From Cupriavidus sp. D384 (lineage in GTDB: Bacteria; Pseudomonadota; Gammaproteobacteria; Burkholderiales; Burkholderiaceae), in the NCBI RefSeq assembly GCF_001652915.1, contig NZ_BBQI01000008.1, positions 85,414-149,413 on the forward strand: a stretch of DNA of 64,000 nucleotides, in the 5' to 3' direction. Both the position numbers and the translations under genes were made by a program. Under the pieces are notes generated by a model. The model had not been told where the DNA came from and made no database searches. It saw only the letters and a list, made by a program, of their open reading frames with translations. This document shows positions 1 through 9,413 of this stretch, piece by piece (the stretch's first letter is position 1; every line of letters starts with the position of its first letter).

Positions 1-101
1 ACGTTTTTTTTGCGCCTTTGAGGTGGCGTGTGTATCGTCACACACATCGCTGCAGCGTGCCATGGGATGGCGCGACGCCACATCTCCGAACCAAATTCAC
101 T

Positions 102-1619
102 ATGCAATACAAAGATTTGCGCGATTTCATCGGTCAGCTCGAACAGCGCGATGACCTCAAGCGCGTTGCCGCACCGGTATCGCCGAACCTGGAAATGACC
201 GAGGTCTGCGACCGTCTGTTGCGTGCGGAAGGCCCGGCCGTCCTGTTCGAACAGCCGCGCCGCGACGATGGTGATATCTATAAAGTGCCGGTCCTGGCAA
301 ATCTGTTCGGGACGCCACAAAGAGTAGCGCTTGGCATGGGCGCGTCGACACTGGAAGATTTGCGCGATATCGGCCGCGTGCTGTCGGCGCTCAAGGAGCC
401 CGAGCCACCGCGCGGCCTGCGCGAAGCCGGCAAGCTGTTCACGCTGGCCAAGTCGGTATGGGACATGGCCCCCAAGCGCGTCAGCAGCCCCGCCTGCCAG
501 GAAATCGTCTGGGAAGGCAACGACGTCGACCTGGCGCGGCTGCCGATCCAGACCTGCTGGCCCGGCGACGCCGCACCGCTGATTACATGGGGCCTGGTCG
601 TGACCAAGGGCCCGCACAAGAAGCGCCAGAACCTGGGTATCTATCGCCAGCAGGTCATCAGCCGCAACCAGGTGATCATGCGCTGGCTGGCGCATCGCGG
701 CGGCGCGCTCGATTTCCGCGAGCACGCGTTGGCCAACCCCGGCAAGCCGTTCCCGATCGCCGTGGCGCTGGGGGCCGACCCGGCCACGATCCTGGGCGCG
801 GTCACGCCGGTGCCCGATACGCTGTCCGAGTACCAGTTTGCCGGCCTGCTGCGCGGCAGCCGTACCGCGCTGGCAAATTGCATCACGCCGACGTTGTCCG
901 AGCTGTCGGTGCCGGCATCGGCCGAATTCGTGCTCGAGGGCCATATCCAGCCCGACCCGAACCATCCGTCCGGGTATCAGCACGCACTGGAGGGGCCGTA
1001 CGGCGACCACACCGGCTACTACAACGAGCAGGACTGGTTCCCGGTATTCACCATCGACCGCATCACCATGCGGCGCGACCCGATCTACCACTCCACCTAC
1101 ACCGGCAAGCCGCCCGATGAGCCGGCCGTGCTGGGCGTGGCCCTCAACGAAGTGTTCGTGCCGCTGCTGCAGAAGCAGTTTCCGGAGATCACCGACTTCT
1201 ACCTGCCGCCCGAAGGCTGCAGCTACCGCATGGCGGTGGTGCGCATGAAGAAGCAGTACGCCGGCCATGCCAAGCGCGTGATGTTCGGCGTGTGGAGCTT
1301 CCTGCGCCAGTTCATGTACACCAAGTTCATCATCGTGGTGGATGACGACATCGACGCGCGCGACTGGAAGGAAGTGATCTGGGCCATCACCACGCGCGTG
1401 GACCCTAGCCGCGACACGGTGATGGTCGACAACACCCCGATCGACTACCTCGACTTCGCCTCGCCCGTCTCGGGCCTGGGCTCGAAGATGGGCATCGATG
1501 CCACCGACAAGTGGCCCGGCGAAACCACGCGCGAGTGGGGCACGCCGATCAAGATGGACCCGGCCGTGAAGACGCGCGTCGACGAAATCTGGGGCACGCT
1601 GTTCGAATCCGGCAAGTAG
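102..1619 (+). CDS. ubiD: UbiD family 3-octaprenyl-4-hydroxybenzoate decarboxylase
   Basis: This is the prenylated-FMN-dependent decarboxylase that removes the carboxyl group of polyprenyl-4-hydroxybenzoate in ubiquinone synthesis. The 505-residue product has the usual family length and reads through in one frame with typical stretches such as [12 protein letters not shown] and [10 protein letters not shown] (substrate/cofactor region) and ETEREWG-like C-terminal residues. An in-frame TTG exists further upstream at 18, but the family starts with [10 protein letters not shown], which begins at the ATG at 102, so that start was chosen. It needs the flavin prenyltransferase UbiX, which is not in this window. 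It stands alone here, followed by a strong inverted repeat. The identification to family is secure; the precise substrate is inferred. Confidence 0.93.
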   Translation: MQYKDLRDFIGQLEQRDDLKRVAAPVSPNLEMTEVCDRLLRAEGPAVLFEQPRRDDGDIYKVPVLANLFGTPQRVALGMGASTLEDLRDIGRVLSALKEPEPPRGLREAGKLFTLAKSVWDMAPKRVSSPACQEIVWEGNDVDLARLPIQTCWPGDAAPLITWGLVVTKGPHKKRQNLGIYRQQVISRNQVIMRWLAHRGGALDFREHALANPGKPFPIAVALGADPATILGAVTPVPDTLSEYQFAGLLRGSRTALANCITPTLSELSVPASAEFVLEGHIQPDPNHPSGYQHALEGPYGDHTGYYNEQDWFPVFTIDRITMRRDPIYHSTYTGKPPDEPAVLGVALNEVFVPLLQKQFPEITDFYLPPEGCSYRMAVVRMKKQYAGHAKRVMFGVWSFLRQFMYTKFIIVVDDDIDARDWKEVIWAITTRVDPSRDTVMVDNTPIDYLDFASPVSGLGSKMGIDATDKWPGETTREWGTPIKMDPAVKTRVDEIWGTLFESGK

Positions 1620-1660
1620 CCGGCAAGTTGCCACCCAGGTAGCCCCCGCACGGGCGGGGC

Positions 1661-1688
1661 GGTGGTCCGCTATCATTTGCGGACCACC
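1661..1688. repeat. Perfect 10-bp inverted repeat with 8-nt spacer
   Basis: GGTGGTCCGC, then TATCATTT, then GCGGACCACC. The arms are perfectly complementary. It lies between ubiD and the acetoacetyl-CoA synthetase start. No T-run follows on the plus strand, so it is a poor intrinsic terminator. The spacer contains TATCAT, a one-mismatch -10 hexamer, so an operator overlapping a promoter is possible; no matching -35 was found. Confidence 0.6.
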
Positions 1689-1732
1689 CATCACTCTAGG
1701 GGCCTGCGTCAGACGGGCCGCGGAGGAGACAA

Positions 1733-3748
1733 ATGACTCTTGCAGGGAAGCTGATGTGGACGCCCACGCAGGCGTTCGCCGACGGCAGCCAGCTGGCCGC
1801 CTTCATGCACTGGCTGCGCCGCGAGCGTGCGCTGGATTTCCGCGACTACGCCAGTCTGTGGCAGTGGTCGGTCACCGATATCGAGGCATTCTGGCAAGCC
1901 ATCGTCGACTATTTCGACGTGCGCTTCGACACGCCGGCCAGCGCCGTCCTGGCCCGCCGCGCCATGCCCGGTGCACGCTGGTTCGAAGGCGCCACGCTCA
2001 ACTACGTCCAGCAGGTATTCCGCCACGCCGGCACAGGCCCGGCCCGCGCACGCACGGCCATCCGCCATGCCGGCGAGGCGCAGCCGCTGGCCGACATCAG
2101 CTGGGATACGCTTGAGGCCCAGGTGGCCTCGCTGGCGCACGCGCTGCGCCAGATGGGCGTGACGCGTGGCGACCGCGTGGCGGGCTACCTGCCGAACATC
2201 CCGGCAACCGTCGTGGCCTTTCTGGCCACCGCCAGCATCGGCGCCATCTGGTCGGGCTGCGCGCCGGACATGGGCCAGGTGGCCGTGATCGACCGCTTCC
2301 GGCAGATCGAGCCGAAGGCGCTGATCGCGGCGGACGGCTACCGTTATGGCGGCAAGGCGTACGACCGCGCACCCGTCATCGCCGATCTGGTGGCCGCCCT
2401 GCCCTCGCTGACCGATATCGTGATCGTGCCGACGCTGGGCAGCGATATCGACGCGGCCATCGGCGGCGCCAACACTCATCTGCGCCGCCACGCATGGGCC
2501 GATGTGCTCGCGCACGACGTACCGCTGCAGGTGGATCCGGTGCCGTTCGACCATCCGCTGTGGATCGTCTACTCGTCGGGCACCACGGGCATGCCAAAGC
2601 CAATCGTGCACGGCCAAGGCGGCATCGTGATCGAGCAGCTCAAGCTGATGGCCTTCCACAACAACCTGGGCGCCGACGACGTATTTCACTGGTACAGCAG
2701 CAGCGGCTGGATCATGTGGAACGCACAGGTGGCCGGCCTGCTGCTGGGCACGACCATCGCGCTGTACGACGGCAATCCGGCGTGGCCCGATGCCGGCGTG
2801 CTCTGGCGTTTCGTTGACGAGGCCCGCGTGACGATGTTCGGCGCCGGCGCCGCGTTCTTCACCAACTGCATGAAGGCGGGCGTGGAGCCGACGCAGATTG
2901 CCGATGTGTCGCGTCTGCGCGGCATCGGCTCCACCGGCTCGCCGCTGTCGGAAGATGCCTATGCCTGGATCTATGCCCATGTCCGCGAGGACGTCTGGCT
3001 GGCGCCGATGTCGGGCGGCACCGATTTTGCGGGATCGTTCGTGGCGGGCTGCCCGGTGCTGCCGGTACACGCCGGCGAGATGCAATGCCGGTGCCTGGGC
3101 GCCAAGGTGGAAGCGTTCGACGAGCACGGCCACGCGCTGATCGACGAGGTGGGCGAACTGGTCTGCACCGAGCCGATGCCGTCGATGCCGCTGTTCCTGT
3201 GGGGCGATGCCGATGGCAAGCGCTATCGCGACAGCTACTTCGACGTGTACCCGAACGCCTGGCGTCATGGCGACTGGATCCGCATCACGCCACGCGGCGG
3301 CGCCATCATCTACGGGCGCTCCGACGCCACGATCAACCGCCACGGCATCCGCATGGGCACCAGCGAGCTGTATCGCGTGGTGGAGGAGTTGCCCGAAGTG
3401 CTCGACAGCATGGTGGTCGACCTCGAATACCTGGGGCGCGAATCGTATATGCCGCTGTTCGTGGTGCTGCGCGACGGCATGGCGCTGGACGATGCCCTGT
3501 GCGACGCCATGCGTGCCCGCATCCGCGTGGCGCTGTCTTCCCGGCACGTGCCGAACGAGATCGTGCAGGTGCCCGGCGTGCCGCGCACGCTGTCGGGCAA
3601 GAAGATGGAAGTCCCCATCAAGAAGCTGCTGCTGGGCCATGCGCCGGACCGGATCGCCAATCCGGACGCAATGGCCAATCCGGACTGTCTGGCGTGGTAC
3701 TTCGCCTATGCAGCCGACTATCTGGCGCGCCAGCCGCGCGTGGCCTGA
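1733..3748 (+). CDS. Acetoacetyl-CoA synthetase (acetoacetate-CoA ligase)
   Basis: Cytosolic member of the ANL adenylate-forming superfamily that joins acetoacetate to CoA using ATP. The 671-residue length fits the acetoacetyl-CoA synthetase branch. It has the N-terminal LMWTP..., the phosphate-binding loop YSSGTTGMPKPIVHG near residue 280 and the C-terminal catalytic lysine region RTLSGKKMEVPIKK. The ATG at 1733 is preceded by a good GGAGGAG ribosome site. Its likely role is to recycle acetoacetate from 3-hydroxybutyrate oxidation, which fits the PHB depolymerase encoded 1 kb downstream. It is convergent with the glutathione S-transferase gene. An acetyl-CoA synthetase is less likely, because the N-terminal domain and the WYSSSGWIMWN motif are those of the acetoacetate branch. 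Confidence 0.92.
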   Translation: MTLAGKLMWTPTQAFADGSQLAAFMHWLRRERALDFRDYASLWQWSVTDIEAFWQAIVDYFDVRFDTPASAVLARRAMPGARWFEGATLNYVQQVFRHAGTGPARARTAIRHAGEAQPLADISWDTLEAQVASLAHALRQMGVTRGDRVAGYLPNIPATVVAFLATASIGAIWSGCAPDMGQVAVIDRFRQIEPKALIAADGYRYGGKAYDRAPVIADLVAALPSLTDIVIVPTLGSDIDAAIGGANTHLRRHAWADVLAHDVPLQVDPVPFDHPLWIVYSSGTTGMPKPIVHGQGGIVIEQLKLMAFHNNLGADDVFHWYSSSGWIMWNAQVAGLLLGTTIALYDGNPAWPDAGVLWRFVDEARVTMFGAGAAFFTNCMKAGVEPTQIADVSRLRGIGSTGSPLSEDAYAWIYAHVREDVWLAPMSGGTDFAGSFVAGCPVLPVHAGEMQCRCLGAKVEAFDEHGHALIDEVGELVCTEPMPSMPLFLWGDADGKRYRDSYFDVYPNAWRHGDWIRITPRGGAIIYGRSDATINRHGIRMGTSELYRVVEELPEVLDSMVVDLEYLGRESYMPLFVVLRDGMALDDALCDAMRARIRVALSSRHVPNEIVQVPGVPRTLSGKKMEVPIKKLLLGHAPDRIANPDAMANPDCLAWYFAYAADYLARQPRVA

Positions 3749-3775
3749 GCGGCGCGGCTGGCAGGCGGCCCGGCG

Positions 3776-4432
3776 TCAGAACTCCACGTCGAGTTCGCTG
3801 ATCTCGTCGGGCTCCTCGCGCGCCGCGCCAATCCACTCCTGCATTTCCGGCATCGCCAGGATGGTCTTGCAGAACTCCACCAGCGGCGCCTCCAGCTGCA
3901 CGCCATAGGTGACGAAGCGGGTGACCACCGGCGCATACATCGCATCGGCCACGGTGCGATGCTTGCCGAACAGGTAGGGGCCGCCGTAGCGCGTCAGGCA
4001 TTCGGTCCAGATCGTGGTGATGCGGTCGATGTCGGCCTGCGCACGCGACCACACCTTGAGGCCCGGGAAATGGCCCTTGAGGTTCATCGGCAGCGCCGCG
4101 CGCATCGCGGCAAAGCCGGAGTGCATCTCGCCGCAGATGGCGCGGCAATGGGCCCGCGCAACCAGTTCGTCGGGCAGCAGCCGGGCCTTCGGCTTGATCT
4201 CGTTGAGGTATTCGGCAATCGCCAGCGTGTCCCACACGGTCACGCCCTGGTGGCGCAGGCAGGGCACCAGGATCGACGGCGAGAGCAGCAGGATTTCGGC
4301 GCGCACGGCGGGATCGTCGGGCGGCACCAGCACCTCCTCGAATTCCAGCCCCGCAAAGCGCGCGAGCAGCCAGCCGCGTAGCGACCACGATGAATAAGTC
4401 TTGCTGCTGATGGTCAGGGTTGTCTTGGCCAT
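3776..4432 (-). CDS. Glutathione S-transferase family protein
   Basis: A 218-residue soluble protein with an N-terminal thioredoxin-like domain (residues about 4-82, with the SSWSLRGWL segment and the SPSILVPCL/cis-Pro region) and an all-helical C-terminal domain (about 90-210). This is the standard GST fold used for glutathione conjugation or peroxide and isomerase reactions. The reading frame is open 102 codons further upstream. The ATG at 4432 was chosen because the GST domain begins there (MAKTTLTISSKTYSSW) and GGAGG stands five bases before it. The substrate cannot be told from sequence. The 281 bases between this gene and phaZ are a divergent intergenic region in which no further gene was seen. 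Confidence 0.88.
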   Translation of the reverse strand: MAKTTLTISSKTYSSWSLRGWLLARFAGLEFEEVLVPPDDPAVRAEILLLSPSILVPCLRHQGVTVWDTLAIAEYLNEIKPKARLLPDELVARAHCRAICGEMHSGFAAMRAALPMNLKGHFPGLKVWSRAQADIDRITTIWTECLTRYGGPYLFGKHRTVADAMYAPVVTRFVTYGVQLEAPLVEFCKTILAMPEMQEWIGAAREEPDEISELDVEF

Positions 4433-4713
4433 CTTGCCTCCTCCGCCCCCGGGGCGTAACGTCCGCTTGCAGTATCGGCGGCCCGGACGCGTTTCGCCAG
4501 TACGCACCCGGGCGGTGCGCCTGCTGCATGGTTGGCACCAGCCCGAAGCGCCTGCCACATCGCGCGCCGGAGCCGCGCGATGGCAACGCCACCCGGTGCA
4601 CCGCGTGTGTTCCGGCGCACGGAACCGATTCCCGATCCGCAACCTGCGTGCCAACATCGAGGGCGATGGCACATTAATTGCGGCGCCGAGCGTTGCAAGC
4701 GGGAGATCGAGCC

Positions 4714-5940
4714 ATGCTCTACCAGGCCTACCAGACATATGCAGACTTGATGCAGCCGGCGTGCTCGCTGGCCGACATCACGGCCACGCTGCTCGGCGCA
4801 TGGCGCCGCGGCGACCAATCCGAGCCGCTGCGCACCCTGCGCGCGGCATGTGAAGTGTTGGCGCTGGCCCGGCTCACCCACTACCGGCCGCCCTTCGGCA
4901 TCGACAGCGTGCGCATCCGTGGGCAGGACGTGCCGGTTGTCGAGGAAGTGGTGACGCGTACGCCGTTCTGCACGCTGCTGCGCTTTCGCCGCGAGGGCGT
5001 GCCGCAGCAGCCGCGTGTGCTGCTGGTGGCGCCAATGTCCGGCCACTTCGCCACGCTGTTGCGCGGCACGGTGGAAACCATGCTCCGCGACCATGACGTC
5101 TACATTACCGACTGGCACAACCCGCGCGATGTGCCGCTGGCGTGCGGCCGCTTCGGCTTCGACGAATTCGTGCAGCACCTGATCGCCTTCCTGCACGCAC
5201 TGGGCGGCAACACGCACCTGGTGGCCGTATGCCAGCCCACCGTGGCCGCGCTGGCTGCCGCCGCGCTGATGGCCGAGGACGGCGACGCGATGCAGCCGCC
5301 CAGCCTGACGCTGATGGCCGGCCCGATCGACGCCCGCGTGAATCCGACGCGCGTCAACGCGCTGGCCACCAGCCGCCCCATCGAATGGTTCGAGAGCACG
5401 CTGATCGGCAATGTGCCCTGGCGGTTTGCCGGCGCCATGCGGCGCGTGTATCCGGGCTTCGTGCAACTGATTGCCTTCATGAGCATGAACCGCGAGCGGC
5501 ACGAGCAGGCGCTGCGCGACCTGTACGAACTGCGCGCCCGTGGCGAACACGCCAAGGCCGATGCCATCCAGGCGTTCTACACCGAGTACTTCGCCACGAT
5601 GGACCTGACGGCCGAGTTCTACCTGGAAACGGTCAGCCTGATATTCCAGCGCTTTCTGCTGGCGCAGGGCCTGCTGGACGTGGGCGGACGACGGGTGTCG
5701 ACGCGCGCCATCCGCCGCACGGCGCTGCTGACCATAGAAGGCGAGCGCGACGATATCTGCGCCATCGGGCAAACCATGGCCGCGCAGGACCTGTGTTCGA
5801 GCCTGCGCCCCTACCTGCGCATGCATCACATCCAGACCGGGGTCGGCCACTACGGCGTATTCAACGGCAGGCACTGGGAGGCGCAGATCTACCCGCTGGT
5901 GCGCGAAACCATCTACATGAGCGACGACATCCGGCGGTAG
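4714..5940 (+). CDS. phaZ: Intracellular polyhydroxyalkanoate (PHB) depolymerase
   Basis: An alpha/beta hydrolase of 408 residues that breaks down intracellular poly-3-hydroxybutyrate granules. The lipase-box equivalent reads VAVCQPTVAA with Cys173 as predicted nucleophile in place of serine, the hallmark of the Ralstonia eutropha PhaZ1-type intracellular depolymerases. The C-terminal GVGHYGVFNGRHWE segment supplies the catalytic histidine. No signal peptide is present, consistent with cytosolic granule binding. An in-frame ATG lies 36 bases upstream, but MLYQAYQTYADL is the conserved family start and has GGGAGA before it. Together with the upstream acetoacetyl-CoA synthetase it suggests a PHB mobilisation function for this neighbourhood. 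R. eutropha has several paralogues; which one this is was not determined. Confidence 0.92.
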   Translation: MLYQAYQTYADLMQPACSLADITATLLGAWRRGDQSEPLRTLRAACEVLALARLTHYRPPFGIDSVRIRGQDVPVVEEVVTRTPFCTLLRFRREGVPQQPRVLLVAPMSGHFATLLRGTVETMLRDHDVYITDWHNPRDVPLACGRFGFDEFVQHLIAFLHALGGNTHLVAVCQPTVAALAAAALMAEDGDAMQPPSLTLMAGPIDARVNPTRVNALATSRPIEWFESTLIGNVPWRFAGAMRRVYPGFVQLIAFMSMNRERHEQALRDLYELRARGEHAKADAIQAFYTEYFATMDLTAEFYLETVSLIFQRFLLAQGLLDVGGRRVSTRAIRRTALLTIEGERDDICAIGQTMAAQDLCSSLRPYLRMHHIQTGVGHYGVFNGRHWEAQIYPLVRETIYMSDDIRR

Positions 5941-6021
5941 GCGCCGCGAGCGTGTGGGAGGCCGGCCGCACCAAGCCGGCGCCGCACTTGCGCTACGCTT
6001 GCGGTTTTCGACACGCCACGG

Positions 6022-6942
6022 ATGCCGACGATGACCACGACACAGCGCTTCCAGGGCCAGGACCTGCTCCGGGTCGGCCATGACGACCACTACCTGCTGC
6101 TGGCCCCCGCGCACGGCGGGCGGCTCGTACGCTGGGTGCATCGCGGACACGACATCCTCTACTGGCCCGACGACGCGGACTGGACCCGCGTCGCGAAGGT
6201 GCGTGGCGGCAATCCGCTGCTGTTTCCGTTTATCGGCCGGCATTTCGTCGAAGGCGAAGCTGGCCGCTGGCGCGACGGCGCTGGCGAGGTCCACGACCTG
6301 CCCCAGCATGGTTTTGCACGCGACCTGCCGTTTGCCGTCTCGGAACTGTCGGAGGATACCGTCAGCCTGTCGCTGACATCGTCGGACCTGACCCGGCCGG
6401 GCTATCCGTTCGCGTTTGTGTTCACGGCGACGTATCGGCTGGTGCCCCACGAGCTCGACGTCTCGCTGCACGTCCGCAATACCGGGGAAGTGGCGCTACC
6501 CCCGATGCCTTGCTACGCGGGCCATCATTTCTACTTCGCCCTGCCGCATCAGGCGCGCGGGCAGAGCCGCATCGTCATGCCGCCCGCTGTGCGCGTGCGT
6601 CAGCAGGCCGATGGCAGCCTGACCGCGCCCGAGCCGGGCGAACCCGCCTATCGCGTGGACGATCCGCGGCTGCAGGACACCTTCCATGTCCTGCAGGCCA
6701 CGCCAGGCGATGCTGGCGCTGCGCGACTGGAACTGCCCGCCCGCACGATCGAGATCGCGCTCGATGCCCCAGACGCAGTGCCCTGGTATGCCGTGACCAC
6801 CTGGACCGAGCGCGACGACTCCGACTTCTACTGCGTCGAGCCGTGGCTCGGCCTGCCGAACGCCATCCATCACGGACACGGGTTGCGATGGCTGCCGGGC
6901 GGGACGGAAGAGACCGCGACGTGCCGGCTGGTCATTCGATAG
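6022..6942 (+). CDS. Aldose 1-epimerase family protein
   Basis: A 306-residue galactose-mutarotase-fold enzyme. Visible conserved parts are GGNPLLFPFIGR (sugar pocket), LPQHGFARD with the active-site histidine near residue 96, and the YAGHHFYFALP strand with a second histidine pair near 175. Such enzymes interconvert the anomers of hexoses or hexose 6-phosphates. The start at 6022 was taken; a second ATG nine bases later is equally possible. The gene ends 15 bases before a convergent gene. No sugar operon surrounds it, so the substrate stays open. It belongs to the LacX/YeaD-like branch rather than classical GalM. Confidence 0.82.
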   Translation: MPTMTTTQRFQGQDLLRVGHDDHYLLLAPAHGGRLVRWVHRGHDILYWPDDADWTRVAKVRGGNPLLFPFIGRHFVEGEAGRWRDGAGEVHDLPQHGFARDLPFAVSELSEDTVSLSLTSSDLTRPGYPFAFVFTATYRLVPHELDVSLHVRNTGEVALPPMPCYAGHHFYFALPHQARGQSRIVMPPAVRVRQQADGSLTAPEPGEPAYRVDDPRLQDTFHVLQATPGDAGAARLELPARTIEIALDAPDAVPWYAVTTWTERDDSDFYCVEPWLGLPNAIHHGHGLRWLPGGTEETATCRLVIR

Positions 6943-6957
6943 CCTCGTCGATCGCCG

Positions 6958-7434
6958 TCAATGCACCAGATGCTCGAAATCGAGCCCGCCGATCAGCACC
7001 GCGGGCTCTGCCTGCGTGCGCGAGTTGAAATCGATCTGCCGGGGTTCCTGCCAGGCATCGAGCTTGGCCGGCAAGGCTTCGAGATACGCGTCGAAGCGCA
7101 CATCGCCACCCGATGCAAACAGGCGGTCCACTTCGAAGCTGTCCCACGATAACGTGATGTCGATCGGATGCGCGTAGCGGCCGCCATCAGGCCGGGCCGC
7201 CGCCCAGACGCGCAGGCAGGCGGGCTGGTCCGGCGCGGCTGCCGGCAGGATATCCGCATGCAACATGCCGCGGGACAGACGCTGCACGCGCTCGACAATG
7301 CGCGGGAGCAGATCGGAATTGAAGCGTTGGGCGGGAACTGGATGCACGGGCGGGGGCGTCTCGTGAGGGGGATCGGGTATTGTGCGCCGGGTTGGGGCGG
7401 CGCGGCCACCGGGCGAAACCCGCCGGCCAACCAT
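6958..7434 (-). CDS. Hypothetical protein, about 130-158 residues
   Basis: Not recognised. The product looks like a genuine compact globular protein in its last two thirds: an amphipathic helix RIVERVQRLSRGML, then alternating hydrophobic strands ending in ITLSWDSFEVDRLFASG and AVLIGGLDFEHLVH. The first 35 codons are proline- and arginine-rich, so the true start may be the GTG at codon 30 or the ATG at codon 57. It has no signal peptide and no membrane segment. It is convergent with the epimerase gene and upstream of, but opposite to, the tRNA-Gly gene. An overlapping 155-codon frame on the same strand has poorer composition and was rejected. Confidence 0.55.
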   Translation of the reverse strand: MVGRRVSPGGRAAPTRRTIPDPPHETPPPVHPVPAQRFNSDLLPRIVERVQRLSRGMLHADILPAAAPDQPACLRVWAAARPDGGRYAHPIDITLSWDSFEVDRLFASGGDVRFDAYLEALPAKLDAWQEPRQIDFNSRTQAEPAVLIGGLDFEHLVH

Positions 7435-7436
7435 GC

Positions 7437-7442
7437 TACAAT
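7437..7442 (+). promoter_or_regulatory. Candidate -10 box of the tRNA-Gly gene
   Basis: TACAAT (one mismatch to TATAAT) lies 19 bases before the mature tRNA and is followed by a very GC-rich stretch, CCGCCCCC. Such a discriminator is typical of stable-RNA promoters under stringent control. No good -35 hexamer is visible at 16-18 bp. Confidence 0.4.
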
Positions 7443-7461
7443 CCGCCCCCAGTAAGCCATG

Positions 7462-7536
7462 GCGGGCGTCGTATAATGGCCATTACCTTAGCTTCCCAAG
7501 CTAAAGACGTGGGTTCGATTCCCATCGCCCGCTCCA
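7462..7536 (+). tRNA. tRNA-Gly (anticodon CCC)
   Basis: The acceptor arms GCGGGCG (7462-7468) and CGCCCGC (7526-7532) pair perfectly. The anticodon stem TTAGC/GCTAA encloses the loop TTCCCAA, giving anticodon CCC (reads GGG, glycine). The T arm contains GGTTCGATTCC, and CCA is encoded at 7534-7536. Confidence 0.97.
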
Positions 7537-7611
7537 CTTCTTATCTGACAAGCCGCCTCTGGCACCCGGTCAATGGATGACCGGCGCTCCGCCCGGCGGT
7601 TTTTTGTTGCC

Positions 7612-8394
7612 ATGCTTCCCCAAGACACGAACACCGACACGCTGCCGGGCGACGACGCCGACGGCGCCAGCGGACAACCTGCAGACGCCACCCCTGCCAA
7701 TCCGGGTGACGAGGTCGCGCATCCGCGCCGCATCCGCTCGTTCGTCAGGCGTGCCGGACGCACATCCACCGGCCAGCAGCGTGCCATCGACGATCTCGGT
7801 CCGAAGTTCATCGTGCCCTACCAGGCCGAGCCACTGGACTGGGCCGCCACGTTCGGCCGCGAGGCACCGTCGATTCTTGAAATTGGCTTCGGCATGGGCG
7901 AAACGACCGCGCATATCGCCAAACTGCGTCCCCAGGACAACTTCCTGGGCTGCGAGGTCCATGAACCCGGCGTAGGCGCACTGCTGAAGCTGATCGGCGA
8001 GAACGATCTGCAGAACGTGCGGATCATGAACCACGACGCCGTGGAAGTCATCGCACATATGCTGACCGAGCAGTCGCTGGACGGCGTGCATATCTTCTTT
8101 CCCGACCCCTGGCACAAGAAGCGCCATAACAAGCGCCGCCTGGTGCAGCCGCCCCTGGTGAAGGTGCTGGCCAGCCGCCTGAAGCCGGGTGGCTATTTCC
8201 ATTGCGCCACGGATTGGGAAGAGTACGCGCACCAGATGGTGGAAGTACTGGGCGGCGAGCTGACGCTGGAAAATACCTCGACGGCTGCCGGCGGATTTGC
8301 AGAACGCCCCGATTACCGACCCGTGACCAAGTTCGAAAAACGCGGCGTGCGGCTAGGCCATGGGGTTTGGGACGTGGTATTCCGCAAGAAATAA
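7612..8394 (+). CDS. trmB: tRNA (guanine-N7-)-methyltransferase
   Basis: SAM-dependent methyltransferase that makes m7G46 in tRNA variable loops. From the ATG at 7612 the product has 260 residues. The SAM-binding loop [12 protein letters not shown], the [10 protein letters not shown] strand, the [15 protein letters not shown] motif and the C-terminal [10 protein letters not shown] tail are all characteristic of TrmB. An in-frame ATG at 7573 would add 13 residues but would start inside a GC-rich sequence followed by T6 just after the tRNA, so 7612 was preferred. The roughly 40 residues before the catalytic domain are acidic and proline-rich. The gene follows tRNA-Gly by 75 bases and ends at a strong terminator. 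Confidence 0.95.
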   Translation: MLPQDTNTDTLPGDDADGASGQPADATPANPGDEVAHPRRIRSFVRRAGRTSTGQQRAIDDLGPKFIVPYQAEPLDWAATFGREAPSILEIGFGMGETTAHIAKLRPQDNFLGCEVHEPGVGALLKLIGENDLQNVRIMNHDAVEVIAHMLTEQSLDGVHIFFPDPWHKKRHNKRRLVQPPLVKVLASRLKPGGYFHCATDWEEYAHQMVEVLGGELTLENTSTAAGGFAERPDYRPVTKFEKRGVRLGHGVWDVVFRKK

Positions 8395-8397
8395 GAA

Positions 8398-8419
8398 AGG
8401 GGCCCGGAGGCCCCTTTTT
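8398..8419 (+). terminator. Rho-independent terminator after trmB
   Basis: AGGGGCC, loop CGGA, GGCCCCT, then a T5 run. It starts four bases after the trmB stop and lies 34 bases before the convergent uppP stop. Confidence 0.92.
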
Positions 8420-8452
8420 CATGCTGTCGCAGATTTGCGCTTGCGTCGCAAA

Positions 8453-9334
8453 TCACGCGTGCCAGGACACCATACCCGTCCAGGCCGTCAGCAGCACGAT
8501 GATCCCGAAGGCAATCCGATACCAGGCGAATGGCTTGAAATCGTGCGTGGCCACGAACCGCAGCAGCCAGCGTACGCACAGGAACGCCGACAGGAATGCG
8601 AACACGAAGCCGATGCCAAAGATGCCCAGGTCGTCGGCCGACAACACCGCGCGCGCCTTGTACAGTTCGTAGACCGTGGCGCCGAAAATGACCGGGATCG
8701 CCAGGAAGAACGAGAATTCGGTCGCTACCTGGCGCGACAGGCCAAACAGCATGCCGCCGATGATCGTGGCGCCAGAACGCGAGGTGCCGGGCACCAGGGC
8801 GAAACACTGGGCAAGGCCCACCTTCAGGGCATCGCGCCAGGTCAGGTCGTCGATCGATTCGATGCGCGGTGCGCCAGCCTTGGCGGCTTCCAGCAGCGCA
8901 TTGCCCTGCGGGTGCGATACCGTACCGCGGCGCCCTTCGCGCCATTCCGCCCAGAGAATCACCACGCCGCCGACAATGAATGCCAGGGCCACGGTGATCG
9001 GGTTGAACAGATGGGCCTTGATCCATTTGCCGAACACCAGCGCCAGGACGATGGCCGGCACCGTGGCAACGATCACGTTGATCGCAAAGCGCTGCTGCTT
9101 CGGATCCGAGACCAGGCCGCCCAGCGCAGCGCCGATACGGCGCCGGAATTCCCAGCAGACTGCCAGGATCGCGCCGAACTGGATCACGATCTCGAAGATC
9201 TTGCCCTTTTCGTCATTGAAGTCCAGTAGTTGCCCGGCAAGGATCAGGTGGCCGGTGCTGGAAATGGGAAGAAACTCGGTCAGTCCTTCTACGATGCCGA
9301 GAATCACGGCCTTGAGGGCGAGTGCAATATCCAT
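8453..9334 (-). CDS. uppP: Undecaprenyl-diphosphatase
   Basis: Integral inner-membrane phosphatase that recycles undecaprenyl diphosphate to the monophosphate carrier used for peptidoglycan, O-antigen and other glycans. The 293-residue BacA/UppP protein has the two signature segments [16 protein letters not shown] (residues about 16-31) and [15 protein letters not shown] (about 170-185), with hydrophobic helices throughout. The ATG at 9334 places the start directly before the first helix. It feeds the lipid carrier to the glycan locus downstream but is not part of its operons. High-level expression of this family gives bacitracin resistance. Confidence 0.96.
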   Translation of the reverse strand: MDIALALKAVILGIVEGLTEFLPISSTGHLILAGQLLDFNDEKGKIFEIVIQFGAILAVCWEFRRRIGAALGGLVSDPKQQRFAINVIVATVPAIVLALVFGKWIKAHLFNPITVALAFIVGGVVILWAEWREGRRGTVSHPQGNALLEAAKAGAPRIESIDDLTWRDALKVGLAQCFALVPGTSRSGATIIGGMLFGLSRQVATEFSFFLAIPVIFGATVYELYKARAVLSADDLGIFGIGFVFAFLSAFLCVRWLLRFVATHDFKPFAWYRIAFGIIVLLTAWTGMVSWHA

Positions 9335-9413
9335 ATGGACTCAAAAAGTAGGCGCGAATGGCGGCTGGCCCGCCAGCGTTGCCCGAAGGCATCGCATTAT
9401 TGTTGCTCTGGAT

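Noticed and set aside
1709..3640. 643-codon open frame antisense to the acetoacetyl-CoA synthetase gene
   Set aside because: Low-complexity composition, no recognisable domain, fully covered by a clear gene on the other strand.
4414..6471. 685-codon open frame antisense to phaZ and the epimerase gene
   Set aside because: It spans two confident genes and has the typical His/Arg/Gln-rich shadow composition.
6993..7460. 155-codon frame overlapping the small hypothetical gene on the same strand
   Set aside because: Cys-, Arg- and Ser-rich composition without strand/helix pattern; the alternative frame looks like a folded protein.
7580..7605. GC-rich sequence and T6 just after tRNA-Gly, a possible terminator
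   Set aside because: No regular stem longer than four pairs could be drawn without a large bulge, so it was not listed as a terminator.
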